A stretch of DNA of 64,000 nt from Thaumasiovibrio sp043421945 (GCA_043421945.1 JBHOGO010000010.1:23426-87425); one strand, 5' to 3'; numbered from the stretch's first letter, positions 25,686 to 35,529 are shown. Notes: a model not told the origin generated them from the sequence alone. Translations and numbers: made by a program.

Positions 25686-26660
25686 ATGACGGACAAAGTA
25701 GGCGTATTGCTTGTTAATCTTGGAACACCTCAGGCACCAACGGCAAAGGCCGTTAAAGCCTTTTTGGCTGAGTTTCTTCATGATCAGCGAGTCGTGGATC
25801 TGACGCGTTGGCTTTGGTGTCCTATTTTGCATGGCATTATTCTGCCAGTCCGCTCTCCTAAAGTGGCAAAGCTATACCAGTCTGTTTGGATGCCTGAAGG
25901 TTCGCCATTGCTTGTTTATGCTAAGCGGCAGCAGCAGCTACTGTCTGAGGCTATCTCTGCGCCTGTTGCATTAGGGATGACATACGGGCAGCCTTCAATA
26001 GAGAGTGGATTACAAGCGCTTGAAGAGCAGGGATGTAGCAAAGTACTCGTGTTGCCCCTTTATCCGCAATATTCAGCAACGACAACAGCGGCAGCATTTG
26101 ATAAGTTTGCGAGGGTGCTACGCCAACGTTCGGCAATTCCTGAAGTTCGTACAGTGAATCATTATTATCAGCACCCGAGCTACATCAGTGCACTAGAAGG
26201 TTCTGTTCGACGTTTCTGGCAGCAAAATGGTCAAAGTGAATATTTACTTTGTTCCTACCACGGTATTCCACAGCGTTACGCCGATAACGGTGACCCATAC
26301 CCTGTGCATTGTGAGAGAACCACGGCTTTACTTAATGAGAAACTTAACCTGCCGGAGTCGAGTTTTGGTATGAGCTATCAATCTATATTTGGCCGGGAAG
26401 AGTGGCTCAAGCCTTATACTGAACCGACGATCAAGGCACTAGCGGCACAAGGGGTGAAAACGCTTGATGTGATTACCCCAGCTTTTTCTGCTGATTGCCT
26501 TGAAACCCTTGAAGAAATTGCCGAGCAATGTCAGGAAGCCTTCATTGAAGCGGGTGGGGAGCGGTTGAGACTTATCCCTTGTTTGAATGATGATGAGGCG
26601 CATATTATTCTGTTACGTGAGCTGGTTGAGCGTGGCATTGCCGGTTGGTCAGAAAAGTGA
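25686..26660 (+). CDS. hemH: Ferrochelatase
   Basis: It inserts Fe2+ into protoporphyrin IX, the last step of heme synthesis. It has 324 residues. LLVNLGTPQAP opens the protein. SYHGIPQRY carries the catalytic H192, and ADCLETLEEI holds the second-site acidic residue. No C-terminal Fe-S cysteine cluster is present, as usual in this group. The gene follows adk, as in E. coli, but behind a terminator, so it likely has its own promoter. Confidence 0.97.
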   Translation: MTDKVGVLLVNLGTPQAPTAKAVKAFLAEFLHDQRVVDLTRWLWCPILHGIILPVRSPKVAKLYQSVWMPEGSPLLVYAKRQQQLLSEAISAPVALGMTYGQPSIESGLQALEEQGCSKVLVLPLYPQYSATTTAAAFDKFARVLRQRSAIPEVRTVNHYYQHPSYISALEGSVRRFWQQNGQSEYLLCSYHGIPQRYADNGDPYPVHCERTTALLNEKLNLPESSFGMSYQSIFGREEWLKPYTEPTIKALAAQGVKTLDVITPAFSADCLETLEEIAEQCQEAFIEAGGERLRLIPCLNDDEAHIILLRELVERGIAGWSEK

Positions 26661-26886
26661 TTGAAGCGAGTTGATCAGAGTTCGTCTAGGTGATGCGTTA
26701 GCCTTCTATTTATGTGATTGATTTTAAATAAATATATTAGGTTAACTAAGCGCTGTTCACTTTTGCGTGCATTCGATTTGTCACTGTTCTTTCTTAAATT
26801 CGAAATAATTTGCCCAGGGAATGGTTGGCTGTACGATATTGTGTGGTAAAATATTTAGCCGTTTTTTGCCACTAACGTCTAAAACA

Positions 26887-28191
26887 ATGAAATTTCCTGG
26901 TCAACGTAAATCTAAACACTATTTCCCTGTTCATGCCCGCGACCCACTTTTGAGCCAAACGAAGCCTCAAAAGAAACTGACGCGCCCGCATATTATTGGT
27001 ATTGATCAGACGCTTGTTGATATTGAAGCGCGTGTGGATGACGCCTTCATTGAGCGATATGGCCTGAGTAAAGGGCATTCGTTGGTCATTGATGACGAGA
27101 AAGCGGAAAATCTCTATAAAGAACTGAAAGATAACGATCTAATCAATAATGAATTTGCCGGTGGTACGATTGGCAATACTTTGCACAACTACTCGGTGCT
27201 TGCAGACGATAAATCTATTCTTCTTGGAGTAATGAGCCAAGAGATTGCTATCGGTAGCTATGCATATCGTTATCTATGTAACACATCTAGTCGTGTTGAT
27301 CTGGATCACCTTCAACCAGTAGATGGCCCGATTGGTCGTTGTTTTACACTGATCTCTGATGGTGGTGAGCGCTCGTTTGCAATTAACGGTGGTCAGATAA
27401 ACCAACTACACCCTGACTCTGTGTCTGAAAAGATATTCGAAAAATCTTCTGCATTGGTGATTTCAGCTTACTTAGTGCGTTGCCAAGAAGATGAGCCGAT
27501 GTTGGATGCGACGATGCAGGCTATCGAATACGCGAAAAAGAATAACGTACCTGTTGTGCTAACACTAGGTACAAAATTCGTGATTGAAGGTAACGTTAGC
27601 TGGTGGCGAGATTTCCTCAAAGAGCACGTAACGGTTGTTGCGATGAATGAAGAGGAAGGTGAAGCGCTTACGGGTGAAAAAGATCCATTGCTAGCGGCTT
27701 CTAAAGCACTAGATTGGGTTGATTTAGTACTTTGTACTGCGGGGCCAGTTGGTTTGTTCATGGCTGGTTATACTGATGAAACAGTGAAGCGCGAAACATC
27801 GCTACCATTGTTGCCGGGTGAAATTCCTGAGTTTAACCGCTTTGAGTTTAGCCGTCCGATGCTGAAGATGAGCTGTGATAATCCTATCAAGGTTTACTCG
27901 CATATCTCACCATACATGGGTGGCCCCGAGCAAATTAAAAACACGAATGGCGCGGGTGATGGTGCACTTTCTGCACTGCTTCATGATATGTCGGCTAACC
28001 GTTATCACCGAGATAATGTGCCAAAATCAAGCAAGCATAGTTATGAGTTTTTAACTTACTCGTCGTTCTCACAGGTGTGTAAATATTCAAACCGTGTGAG
28101 CTACGAAGTTCTCATGCAACATGCTCCACGTTTATCTCGTGGCTTACCTGAGCGTGAAGATAGCTTGGAAGAAGCATACTGGGAGCGTTAA
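26887..28191 (+). CDS. gsk: Inosine-guanosine kinase
   Basis: This ribokinase-family salvage enzyme phosphorylates inosine and guanosine. It has 434 residues, the same as E. coli Gsk. The N-terminus MKFPGQRKSKHYFPVHARDP is nearly identical, and this fixes the start at 26887 although no clear ribosome site is seen. GGTIGNTLHNYSVLADD marks the nucleoside site. NTNGAGDGALSALLHD carries the catalytic Asp and anion hole of the family. The adk-hemH-gsk order is conserved. Confidence 0.97.
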   Translation: MKFPGQRKSKHYFPVHARDPLLSQTKPQKKLTRPHIIGIDQTLVDIEARVDDAFIERYGLSKGHSLVIDDEKAENLYKELKDNDLINNEFAGGTIGNTLHNYSVLADDKSILLGVMSQEIAIGSYAYRYLCNTSSRVDLDHLQPVDGPIGRCFTLISDGGERSFAINGGQINQLHPDSVSEKIFEKSSALVISAYLVRCQEDEPMLDATMQAIEYAKKNNVPVVLTLGTKFVIEGNVSWWRDFLKEHVTVVAMNEEEGEALTGEKDPLLAASKALDWVDLVLCTAGPVGLFMAGYTDETVKRETSLPLLPGEIPEFNRFEFSRPMLKMSCDNPIKVYSHISPYMGGPEQIKNTNGAGDGALSALLHDMSANRYHRDNVPKSSKHSYEFLTYSSFSQVCKYSNRVSYEVLMQHAPRLSRGLPEREDSLEEAYWER

Positions 28192-28211
28192 GCTTACTAT
28201 TAGCCTGCGTT

Positions 28212-28243
28212 CAAAAAAGCTGCCAAATTTGGCAGCTTTTTTG
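28212..28243 (+). terminator. Intrinsic terminator of gsk
   Basis: AAAAAAGCTGCCAAA pairs with TTTGGCAGCTTTTTT as a near-perfect palindrome with T tail, about 20 bases after the stop. Confidence 0.93.
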
Positions 28244-28306
28244 TTTTATAGCCATTCGTTTTCTGCGAATGATCATGAAACAACCATTCGCAGTATTGCG
28301 ATGACC

Positions 28307-29974
28307 TTAGTAAGCGTCGTTGTGTACTGCTTTAACAGCACGACCTGATGGGTCTGCGTTGTTCTTAAATGACTCATCCCATTCGATCGCTTTTGCACTT
28401 GAACAGGCAACAGATGGACCACCTGGTACACACTTAGCCGCATCTTCTAGTGGGAATAGCTCCTCGAAAATTTCACGATACAAATAGCCTTCTTTTGACG
28501 TTGGCGTGTTGTAAGGGAAACGGAAAGCCGCTGTTTCTAGTTGTTGATCCGATACTTTATCTTCTGCAACTTCTTTCAGTGTGTCGATCCAGCTATATCC
28601 AACGCCATCTGAGAACTGCTCTTTTTGACGCCAAACGACTTCTTCTGGCAAGTAATCTTCAAAACACTCACGAATAATGTGTTTCTCCATCTTACCGTTG
28701 CCACACATCTTATCTGATGGGTTAACACGCATAGCGACTTCCAAGAACTCTTTATCAAGGAAAGGTACACGTGCTTCGACACCCCAAGCGGCCATTGATT
28801 TATTGGCACGAGCACAATCAAACATGTTGAGAGCCAGTAACTTACGTACAGTTTCCTCATGGAACTCTTTGGCATCTGGTGCTTTATGGAAGTAGAGGTA
28901 GCCACCAAAGACTTCATCAGCGCCTTCGCCTGATAGCACCATTTTAATGCCCATAGCGCGAATTTTACGAGACATTAAGTACATCGGAGTTGATGCACGA
29001 ATCGTTGTCACATCGTAGGTTTCTATGTGATAAATAACATCACGAATGGCGTCTAAACCTTCTTGAACGGTGTAGGTGAGTTCATGGTGAACAGTGCCGA
29101 GGTGATCGGCGACTTTCTTCGCTGCAATAAGGTCAGGTGCACCTTCAAGACCGATAGCAAAAGAGTGGAGTGTTGGCCACCATGCTTGTGACTTCTCATC
29201 ATCTTCAATACGGTTTGCGGCAAATTTTTTCGTGATCGCAGAAATAACAGAAGAGTCTAAGCCACCTGATAGAAGAACACCGTAAGGCACGTCAGTCATT
29301 AACTGTCGTTTTACTGCACTCTCAAGCGCATCTTTTAGTGCTTGTTTATCAGTCTTGCTGTCCTTGACGGCGTCAAACTCCATCCATTCACGCTTATAGT
29401 AACGCTGAGGCTCTTTGCCTGCTTGAGACCATACGAAACTGCCAGGAGGGAATTCACTCACTGTGCGACAAACAGGTACGAGTGATTTCATTTCTGAAGA
29501 AACATAGTAGTTACCATGCTCATCATAACCGTGGTAAAGAGGAATGATACCAATGTGGTCACGCCCAATCAGGTAGGCATCTTTATCCGCATCGTAAAGA
29601 ATGAAAGCAAAAATACCGTTTAGATAATCGAGAAGCTCAGGCCCTTTCTCTTCATACAAAGCCAAAATGATTTCACAATCTGATTCAGTCTGAAAAGGGT
29701 AATTAGGTGTTAATTCCTGACGAAGCTCTTTGTGGTTGTAAATCTCACCATTAACAGCTAATGCGTGTGTTTTATCAGTATTGTAGAGAGGTTGTTCACC
29801 ACTATTCAAGTCAACGATAGCTAGACGCTCATGAACAAGAATTGCTTTTTCAGACGAATAGATACCAGACCAGTCAGGGCCACGGTGACGCATTTTCTTT
29901 GACATTTCCAATGCGGTTTCACGCAGTTTTACTGCATCACTTTTGATGTCAAGGACACCGAATATTGAACACAT
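28307..29974 (-). CDS. asnB: Asparagine synthetase B, glutamine-hydrolysing
   Basis: It makes asparagine from aspartate, ATP and glutamine. It has 555 residues. The N-terminal class II amidotransferase domain begins MCSIFGVLD, with Cys2 as nucleophile after Met removal. It contains RHRGPDWSG and NGEIYNH. The synthetase domain has the pyrophosphate loop LLSGGLDSS and SGEGADEVFGGY. AGAGAG lies before the ATG. It is convergent with gsk and monocistronic. Confidence 0.97.
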   Translation of the reverse strand: MCSIFGVLDIKSDAVKLRETALEMSKKMRHRGPDWSGIYSSEKAILVHERLAIVDLNSGEQPLYNTDKTHALAVNGEIYNHKELRQELTPNYPFQTESDCEIILALYEEKGPELLDYLNGIFAFILYDADKDAYLIGRDHIGIIPLYHGYDEHGNYYVSSEMKSLVPVCRTVSEFPPGSFVWSQAGKEPQRYYKREWMEFDAVKDSKTDKQALKDALESAVKRQLMTDVPYGVLLSGGLDSSVISAITKKFAANRIEDDEKSQAWWPTLHSFAIGLEGAPDLIAAKKVADHLGTVHHELTYTVQEGLDAIRDVIYHIETYDVTTIRASTPMYLMSRKIRAMGIKMVLSGEGADEVFGGYLYFHKAPDAKEFHEETVRKLLALNMFDCARANKSMAAWGVEARVPFLDKEFLEVAMRVNPSDKMCGNGKMEKHIIRECFEDYLPEEVVWRQKEQFSDGVGYSWIDTLKEVAEDKVSDQQLETAAFRFPYNTPTSKEGYLYREIFEELFPLEDAAKCVPGGPSVACSSAKAIEWDESFKNNADPSGRAVKAVHNDAY

Positions 29975-30249
29975 AATTTCTCTCTTAATCTAATTTGGTC
30001 ACAGCATGTTGTGAATGCGTTAATTTATCTCTGTGTTCTAATTTGCCATCTAATTAAAAAAACACAACCCTGACTGTCGAAAAAAACAATAAACAGTATC
30101 TCATGGTAGATAATATTCACTCATTACCCTGTGTGATGAATAAAATCCATCTAGCGGTCGTTTTTTGTGCTTTTCTCGCAAGGTGGATGTTAATTGTTTT
30201 GCGATAACCTATGTTGGGCACGGCGCACTTAACACTGAAAAGCCAAAGA

Positions 30250-30279
30250 ATTCAGCGGGTAAGAGGTAAGCCGCTGAAT
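30250..30279. repeat. Inverted repeat in asnB upstream region
   Basis: ATTCAGCGG and CCGCTGAAT form a perfect nine-base stem with a 12-base loop. Confidence 0.6.
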
Positions 30280-30352
30280 GCATTGACATGCATTAATTGG
30301 AAGGTTGCCTATTATTGCAGAGCAGATGTGAGGAAATAGGGAAAGAAGTGTC

Positions 30353-30380
30353 GGCATCTGTTACAAAGGTAACAGATGCC
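30353..30380 (-). terminator. Perfect 12-base hairpin upstream of asnB
   Basis: GGCATCTGTTAC and GTAACAGATGCC pair perfectly around AAAG. Neither strand has a good T run after it, so it is a strong RNA hairpin rather than a classical terminator. It could end an upstream minus-strand transcript or belong to a small RNA. Confidence 0.4.
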
Positions 30381-30440
30381 TAAAAGCCATAATGGTTTGT
30401 CTCCTGAGCCTTGTGCTTGTCGCTTTCTAGGAGATAGTGG

Positions 30441-32027
30441 TTAAAGCGTTGTTTCGTTAGCCGTTAACTGTTGAGTCACGTGACGTGCGAAGCCACTGCC
30501 TGCTTCACGATAGACGTTAAAGGCAGCATCAACACCTTGTTCCAACAAGGTGTCAACTTCATCGTTGTATTGCGCAATAGCGGCAATTTTGCCTTGGTAA
30601 TCGCGTGCCTTTATTTGCTCGAGCGCGTAGCTGTTCGCATGGCTATGGGGCATGGCGAGTAAGATGAGCTCCACTTGTTTTTTGGAAATGACCCTTTCCC
30701 AAAAATCGGGGTCATTGGCGTCCCCATGGATAACATTTCGTTGGTGGCGTTGATGATGATCGACAGTCTCTTCTCGTGTATCTACACCAATAATATTTTT
30801 ATTCGAGCATAGATTCATTTCGTCATAAGCCCCTGTGCCTATACGGCCCATGCCGAGAATAAGAACATTAGCTTGCCCAAAATCAATGAGTTTATCTGCT
30901 TCGTTAAGGTGGTCTGCATCGTGCTCTTTTAACCACCGTCGACTCTTATCATAGAGGCGGTGGCCAGCATTATTGAGTGGTGCTGCAATAATGAAAGAGA
31001 GCGATACTGCCATTGCAATTGCCGCAAGGAGTTCACCTGGTAACCAACCGAGTTTGTAGGCTAAACCACCGACGATAAGACCAAATTCGCTAAAGTTAAA
31101 CAGAGTCAGGGTACCAAGTGTCGATGTTCGGAGTCTGTAACGGCATTGACGGAAAATGGTGAAATAGAAAATACCTTTGACTGGTAAAAGTAGTAAAAGC
31201 AGTAATGCGAAACCAAAGGCTTCGAGCGTTGGTGATTCAGCAAGTCCTATATTTAGAAAAAAGCAAACGAGGAACAGCTCTTTCATATTAAATAGGGCTT
31301 TAGATAACTCAGATGCCTTTTTATGGCCAGCGAGTAACATCCCCATGATCAGGGCACCAAGATCAGGTTTGAGTCCAACATAGTTGAATAACCCAGCGCC
31401 GAGAACAAGAGCAAAACAAAACCCGAGTAAAACTAGCATCTCGCCATGGCCAGACTGGTCAAGTAATCGGAAAAATAACGGACGTAAAAGAGGGAGAGCA
31501 AAAAGGGCAATCGCCGTTATTTCGGGCATTTTTCCAGTGGAAATGGTTAAGAAAAGGACGGCAAAGATGTCCTGCATAACCAAAATACCGATGGCTAAGT
31601 TACCGTATGTGGCGTTGAGTTCACCCGTTTCTTGTAATACTTTGATGGCAAATACAGTACTGGAAAAAGAGAGCGCAAAACCAAGCAAAAGCAGTTGGCC
31701 AAATTCTAAATTTTCAACAAGTCCGATACCTAGCAGTTTTAGCAACCACATAGCACCTGCAAAAAAAGCCGTTGAAATCAGATTGTGAAGCGTTGCACCT
31801 CCCCAAATATCTCTGTTTAGTAGGGATTTTATATCGAGTTTAAGTCCAATGCTGAATAAGAGAAGCGTGACACCAAGATCAGCGAGAGTGTTTAGAAGTG
31901 GGGTTGAGTCATAGCCATAAACCTTTAGCGAAAAGCCGGCGACAAGAAAGCCGACAAGCGGTGGTAAATGACAACGTAAAGCGATAAATCCTGCAATGAA
32001 TGCAGAGATTAGGTATATCAGTTCCAT
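30441..32027 (-). CDS. CPA2-family cation:proton antiporter with TrkA-N domain
   Basis: This inner-membrane transporter has 528 residues. About 12 hydrophobic spans fill residues 1-360, with the CPA2 features DLGVTLLLFSIGLKLD and SFSSTVFAIKVL. A cytoplasmic RCK/TrkA-N nucleotide-binding domain follows, with GMGRIGTGAYDEM and a later Asp (IIGVDTRE) for NAD binding. It resembles KefB/KefC and YbaL; E. coli ybaL also lies near gsk. K+ or Na+ specificity and gating ligand are not predictable. AGGA stands eight bases before the ATG. Confidence 0.88.
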   Translation of the reverse strand: MELIYLISAFIAGFIALRCHLPPLVGFLVAGFSLKVYGYDSTPLLNTLADLGVTLLLFSIGLKLDIKSLLNRDIWGGATLHNLISTAFFAGAMWLLKLLGIGLVENLEFGQLLLLGFALSFSSTVFAIKVLQETGELNATYGNLAIGILVMQDIFAVLFLTISTGKMPEITAIALFALPLLRPLFFRLLDQSGHGEMLVLLGFCFALVLGAGLFNYVGLKPDLGALIMGMLLAGHKKASELSKALFNMKELFLVCFFLNIGLAESPTLEAFGFALLLLLLLPVKGIFYFTIFRQCRYRLRTSTLGTLTLFNFSEFGLIVGGLAYKLGWLPGELLAAIAMAVSLSFIIAAPLNNAGHRLYDKSRRWLKEHDADHLNEADKLIDFGQANVLILGMGRIGTGAYDEMNLCSNKNIIGVDTREETVDHHQRHQRNVIHGDANDPDFWERVISKKQVELILLAMPHSHANSYALEQIKARDYQGKIAAIAQYNDEVDTLLEQGVDAAFNVYREAGSGFARHVTQQLTANETTL

Positions 32028-32096
32028 TGAAGCGTCCTAAGAAGTTACAGCACGTAAATTAATTGATTGTAAAGTGATCGTGCGACAGGAATATAG

Positions 32097-32132
32097 CATT
32101 AAAAAAGGCAGGTTTCTTTACCTGCCTTTGTT
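32097..32132 (-). terminator. Intrinsic terminator of nagBAC
   Basis: Read on the minus strand, AAAGGCAGGTAAAGAAACCTGCCTTTTTT would be a strong stem (nine bases) with a T run. It follows the nagC stop by about 35 bases. Confidence 0.9.
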
Positions 32133-32164
32133 TTGAAGCGTCTGTTTTAAAGCGATATTAAGGC

Positions 32165-33385
32165 TTATGCGTGGTCTTCTAACATTCGTTGAAGTAGGAA
32201 ACCGTTAAGCATGGCGCGTTTTACAATCGAAAACGATCCAATGGTTCGTTGACCATATAAGTCTGAGGTTGCTAGCACTAAGTTCGCATTAAAGTTACTC
32301 AACGACTGCGTTGTAATACAGCGTTCTATCGCAGGGAAAAGTATCTCTTTCGCATCTGTGATTTCACCCGCCAAAACGATTTTTTGAGGGTTGAAAAGGT
32401 TGATGGTAATAGCAAGCGCTTTACCGAGATGGTTGCCGACTTTAACAATAACCTGTTTGGCTAGCTCATCTCCGTTATTGGCGGCACGGCAAATGCCGGC
32501 AATAGTGATGCTATCATGAGTTTGAAGTTCACTGTTAAAACCTTGAGAAAGCGCTTTTTCAACTTGTTCGATAATGGCTGGGTTAGCTGCCACTGTTTCA
32601 AGGCAGCCAAAATTACCACATTGGCATTTATCACCGAGTGGATCTATTTGGATATGCCCAAGCTCACCGACGTTGCGGTTATGGCCTAGGAAAACTTGGC
32701 CATTGACGATAATACCTGCGCCTGTGCCGTTATGGACGCTAACAAGGATCGAGTCATGACAGTCTTTACTCGCGCCAAAGTAGTGCTCTGCCAGTGCGAG
32801 TGCTCGTATGTCATTGCCAACAAAGCTGGTGACGCCAAATTTATCACGCAACATGGAACCAAGCGGTAGTTTATCCACGTTGATATTCGGCATATATTCA
32901 ACAATACCGGTTTCTGGGTCGATAAGACCTGGCAATGTAACGCCAACAGCGACAAGCTCGACGATATCACTTTTCACTTGGGCAATGAACGTCTCAATTT
33001 GACTGAGTAGGCCTGCAACGAGCTCATCACTATTTTGGTAGTTGAACTTGTCATTCGTGCTCTTCAGTGCCTTACCACTCAAATCATACAAAGTGAGGTC
33101 AATGTAGTTTCTCCCTACACGAACACATATAGCGTGAAAAGGCGTTGATTCTGTAGTGAGCGAGATGGCACGCCGACCACCTGTTGATGCTTGTTGAGCG
33201 ACCTCTTTGATGAGGCCGCGCTCAAGAAGCTGACGGGTAATTTTGGTGACGCTTGCTGGTGCTAGTTGACTGACTTCGGCAACTTGAATTCTGGAAATTG
33301 GCCCTTGTTGATCAATGAGCCTATACACCGCAGCGCTGTTAAGTTGCTTGACTAAATCTACGTTACCAATTTGTCCGTCAGTCAT
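32165..33385 (-). CDS. nagC: N-acetylglucosamine repressor NagC
   Basis: This ROK-family repressor has 406 residues and responds to GlcNAc-6-phosphate. A winged helix (about 8-80) has RIQVAEVSQLAPASVTKITRQLLE. The sugar-kinase-like fold follows, with NDIRALALAEHY, NGTGAGIIVNGQ and the ROK zinc motif GHIQIDPLGDKCQCGNFGC. It is the last gene of nagBAC, starting two bases after nagA stops. It probably binds the palindromes between nagB and nagE. Confidence 0.96.
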   Translation of the reverse strand: MTDGQIGNVDLVKQLNSAAVYRLIDQQGPISRIQVAEVSQLAPASVTKITRQLLERGLIKEVAQQASTGGRRAISLTTESTPFHAICVRVGRNYIDLTLYDLSGKALKSTNDKFNYQNSDELVAGLLSQIETFIAQVKSDIVELVAVGVTLPGLIDPETGIVEYMPNINVDKLPLGSMLRDKFGVTSFVGNDIRALALAEHYFGASKDCHDSILVSVHNGTGAGIIVNGQVFLGHNRNVGELGHIQIDPLGDKCQCGNFGCLETVAANPAIIEQVEKALSQGFNSELQTHDSITIAGICRAANNGDELAKQVIVKVGNHLGKALAITINLFNPQKIVLAGEITDAKEILFPAIERCITTQSLSNFNANLVLATSDLYGQRTIGSFSIVKRAMLNGFLLQRMLEDHA

Positions 33386-33387
33386 AT

Positions 33388-34524
33388 TTAATTTTTCTCG
33401 TAATCACCGTTGACGACTGTCGCAAGAACATTGAAGTCACGATCAAAAATGGCTAAGTTAGCAACAAGCCCTTTTTTGATAGCGCCAAGTTTGTTGTCGG
33501 CACCAATAGCACGTGCTGCGTACAGCGTTGCCATTCGTAGTGCTTCGTCCAGTGCGATACCTGCATGTTCTACACTATTTTGAACAGCTTCGATCATTGT
33601 TAGTGCAGAACCACCAAGTGTACCGTTTTCATCAATACACTTGCCATCTCGGTAATATACTTTCTTCCCGACAAAAATAAAGTGATCCATGTCAGCACCT
33701 GCTGGAGCTGTGGCATCGGTCACTAAAACAAGCTTATCTCCTTTGATCTTATGAGCGAGTCGGATATTGGCATAATCAACATGAAATCCATCAGCAATGA
33801 CACCGGCATATACTTCTGGGGTATCGTAGATTGCACCAACCATACCTGGTTCACGGCCCATCATTGGGGTCATTGCGTTGAATAAGTGAGTAGCAAAAGA
33901 CACCCCCGCTTCAAAGCCTTGACGTGCTTCTTGATAAGTCGCATTCGTATGACCTGCCGAAACTACGACGCCAGCTCGTGTTAACTTCTCAATATGTTCA
34001 GTCGGTGTTTGTTCTGGTGCAAGTGTGACCTTCGATACGACATCCGCATTTTGGCAAATAAGCTCAATCATTGCGTCATCTGAACGGCGGATAAAGTCTG
34101 GGCTGTGAATGCCTTTCTTTAATACGTTCAAATATGGCCCTTCTAGGTGAAGACCTAGAGAGTGATTTTTGTACTGTGCGTGATAAGCTTTTGCCGCTTC
34201 AATAGCATTACGCATATCTTCGTCAGAAGAGGTAATTAGCGTAGGCAGAAAGCTCGTACAGCCAGACTGTAAATTTGCACGATGCATAATGTGCATTGTT
34301 TCTGGTGTGATTTCGTCATTGAGCATGACGCCGCCACAACCATTAAGCTGTAGATCGATAAAGCCAGGACTGAGGTTTGCGCCATCAAGATCGATGGTTT
34401 CAATTCCTTCTGGTAAATCGGTTACTTTGACGACTGAGTGGATATGACCGCCGTCCACAAGGACGGCGTGATTATCCAGCACATCGCTACCAGTAAAAAT
34501 ACGACAATGGGTAAGCGCGTACAT
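33388..34524 (-). CDS. nagA: N-acetylglucosamine-6-phosphate deacetylase
   Basis: This amidohydrolase of 378 residues converts GlcNAc-6-P to glucosamine-6-P and acetate. It shows PGFIDLQLNGCGG, LHLEGPYLN with the metal-binding Glu, SAGHTNATY, ATHLFNAMTPMMGREPG and VTDATAPAGA with the catalytic Asp. It lies nine bases after nagB and two bases before nagC. Confidence 0.97.
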   Translation of the reverse strand: MYALTHCRIFTGSDVLDNHAVLVDGGHIHSVVKVTDLPEGIETIDLDGANLSPGFIDLQLNGCGGVMLNDEITPETMHIMHRANLQSGCTSFLPTLITSSDEDMRNAIEAAKAYHAQYKNHSLGLHLEGPYLNVLKKGIHSPDFIRRSDDAMIELICQNADVVSKVTLAPEQTPTEHIEKLTRAGVVVSAGHTNATYQEARQGFEAGVSFATHLFNAMTPMMGREPGMVGAIYDTPEVYAGVIADGFHVDYANIRLAHKIKGDKLVLVTDATAPAGADMDHFIFVGKKVYYRDGKCIDENGTLGGSALTMIEAVQNSVEHAGIALDEALRMATLYAARAIGADNKLGAIKKGLVANLAIFDRDFNVLATVVNGDYEKN

Positions 34525-34533
34525 GGAATATCC

Positions 34534-35334
34534 TTATAAATGGTTAATATTTTCCGCTTCCAATTCTTGGAAGTATTTGACTGTTTTCACTTTTAGCTCT
34601 TGTGTTGATGGCTCGTCACAGACAATCATCGACTTAGGGTGAAGCTGAAGTGCTGATACTGTCCACAGGTGATTCACTGAGCCTTCAACAGCTGCTTCTA
34701 GCGCAAGTGCTTTATTGTGGCCAGTAACTAAAATCATGATTTCTTCAGAATCTAACAGTGTACCAACACCAATAGTAAGCGCATATTTAGGAACTTGCTC
34801 AATATCACCATCAAAGAAACGAGAGTTAGCAATACGTGTGTCTGCTGTTAGTGTCTTGATGCGAGTTCGTGATGCGAGAGAAGATGCTGGTTCATTGAAA
34901 GCAATGTGACCATCGTTACCCACGCCACCCATAAATAAATTGATACGGCCGTAAGATTTAATTTTATCTTCGTAGCGTTGGCATTCTGCCTCATGGTCAT
35001 CAGTGTTGCCATTTAGCAAGTTGATGTTTTCTTCTTGCATATCAACATGATTGAAGAAATTTTTATACATAAAGCTATGATAAGATTCTGGATGCTCTGG
35101 GGGAATACCAATGTACTCATCCATATTGAAAGTAACCACGTTTTTGAAGCTTACTTCGCCCTGGTTATAAAGTTCAATAAGACGCTTATAAGTAGCGGTT
35201 GGTGTACCACCTGTTGGCAGCCCCAAAACGAATGGACGCTCCGCTGTTGGCTGGAAAGCATTGATTCTGTCTGCAATGTAACGTGCTGACCATAGACCAA
35301 CGTACTCGGCTTTAGATAACGGAATAAGTCTCAC
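34534..35334 (-). CDS. nagB: Glucosamine-6-phosphate deaminase
   Basis: It converts glucosamine-6-P to fructose-6-P and ammonia, feeding aminosugar into glycolysis. It has 266 residues, as in E. coli. It shows LGLPTGGTP, FNMDEYIG with the catalytic Asp, GGVGNDGHIAFNEP, and SLASRTR for the allosteric GlcNAc-6-P site. The start is GTG at 35334 (giving MRLIPL, the family start), with AGAGG seven bases upstream; a TTG at 35349 would add five residues. First gene of nagBAC. Confidence 0.97.
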   Translation of the reverse strand: MRLIPLSKAEYVGLWSARYIADRINAFQPTAERPFVLGLPTGGTPTATYKRLIELYNQGEVSFKNVVTFNMDEYIGIPPEHPESYHSFMYKNFFNHVDMQEENINLLNGNTDDHEAECQRYEDKIKSYGRINLFMGGVGNDGHIAFNEPASSLASRTRIKTLTADTRIANSRFFDGDIEQVPKYALTIGVGTLLDSEEIMILVTGHNKALALEAAVEGSVNHLWTVSALQLHPKSMIVCDEPSTQELKVKTVKYFQELEAENINHL

Positions 35335-35396
35335 GGTGATACCTCTCAATGAACAAATTTTGGATTGATTGTAGCTCTGATACTTGATTAATTCGA

Positions 35397-35418
35397 ATCA
35401 TAAAATAAGTTTTATGAT
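35397..35418. promoter_or_regulatory. Inverted repeat near nagB start, possible NagC operator
   Basis: ATCATAAAA and TTTTATGAT are perfect nine-base arms separated by TAAG. It lies about 65 bases upstream of nagB in the nagB-nagE control region. E. coli has NagC operators on both sides of this divergent region, so a NagC site is plausible. Confidence 0.4.
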
Positions 35419-35453
35419 CTGGCTAGCAAAATCGTCTCATTTTGCTGCTCACT

Positions 35454-35469
35454 GGTGATAAAGATCACA
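35454..35469. promoter_or_regulatory. CRP binding site in the nagB-nagE control region
   Basis: GGTGATAAAGATCACA differs from TGTGA-N6-TCACA at one position and matches the extended TGTGAT...ATCACA palindrome well. It lies between divergent nagB and nagE, where cAMP-CRP activation is known in E. coli. Confidence 0.8.
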
Positions 35470-35478
35470 AATGAAAAC

Positions 35479-35506
35479 CTTTTAATTTGCGGGGCGAAAT
35501 TAAAAG
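35479..35506. promoter_or_regulatory. Likely NagC operator upstream of nagE
   Basis: CTTTTAATTT and AAATTAAAAG are perfect ten-base arms around GCGGGGCG. AT-rich arms around a GC-rich centre are typical of NagC/Mlc operators. It starts ten bases from the CRP site and ends 77 bases before the nagE start. Confidence 0.6.
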
Positions 35507-35529
35507 AATACACTGCAAATAACTTAATC

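Larger units (their letters stand above)
29975..30440. other. Hairpin-rich intergenic region, antiporter / asnB
   Basis: These 466 bases follow the antiporter's divergent 3' side and precede asnB's start on the minus strand. No ORF with a good start was seen. Two strong inverted repeats lie at 30250-30279 and 30353-30380. The asnB promoter should be near 29980-30100. The stretch could encode a small RNA. Confidence 0.45.
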
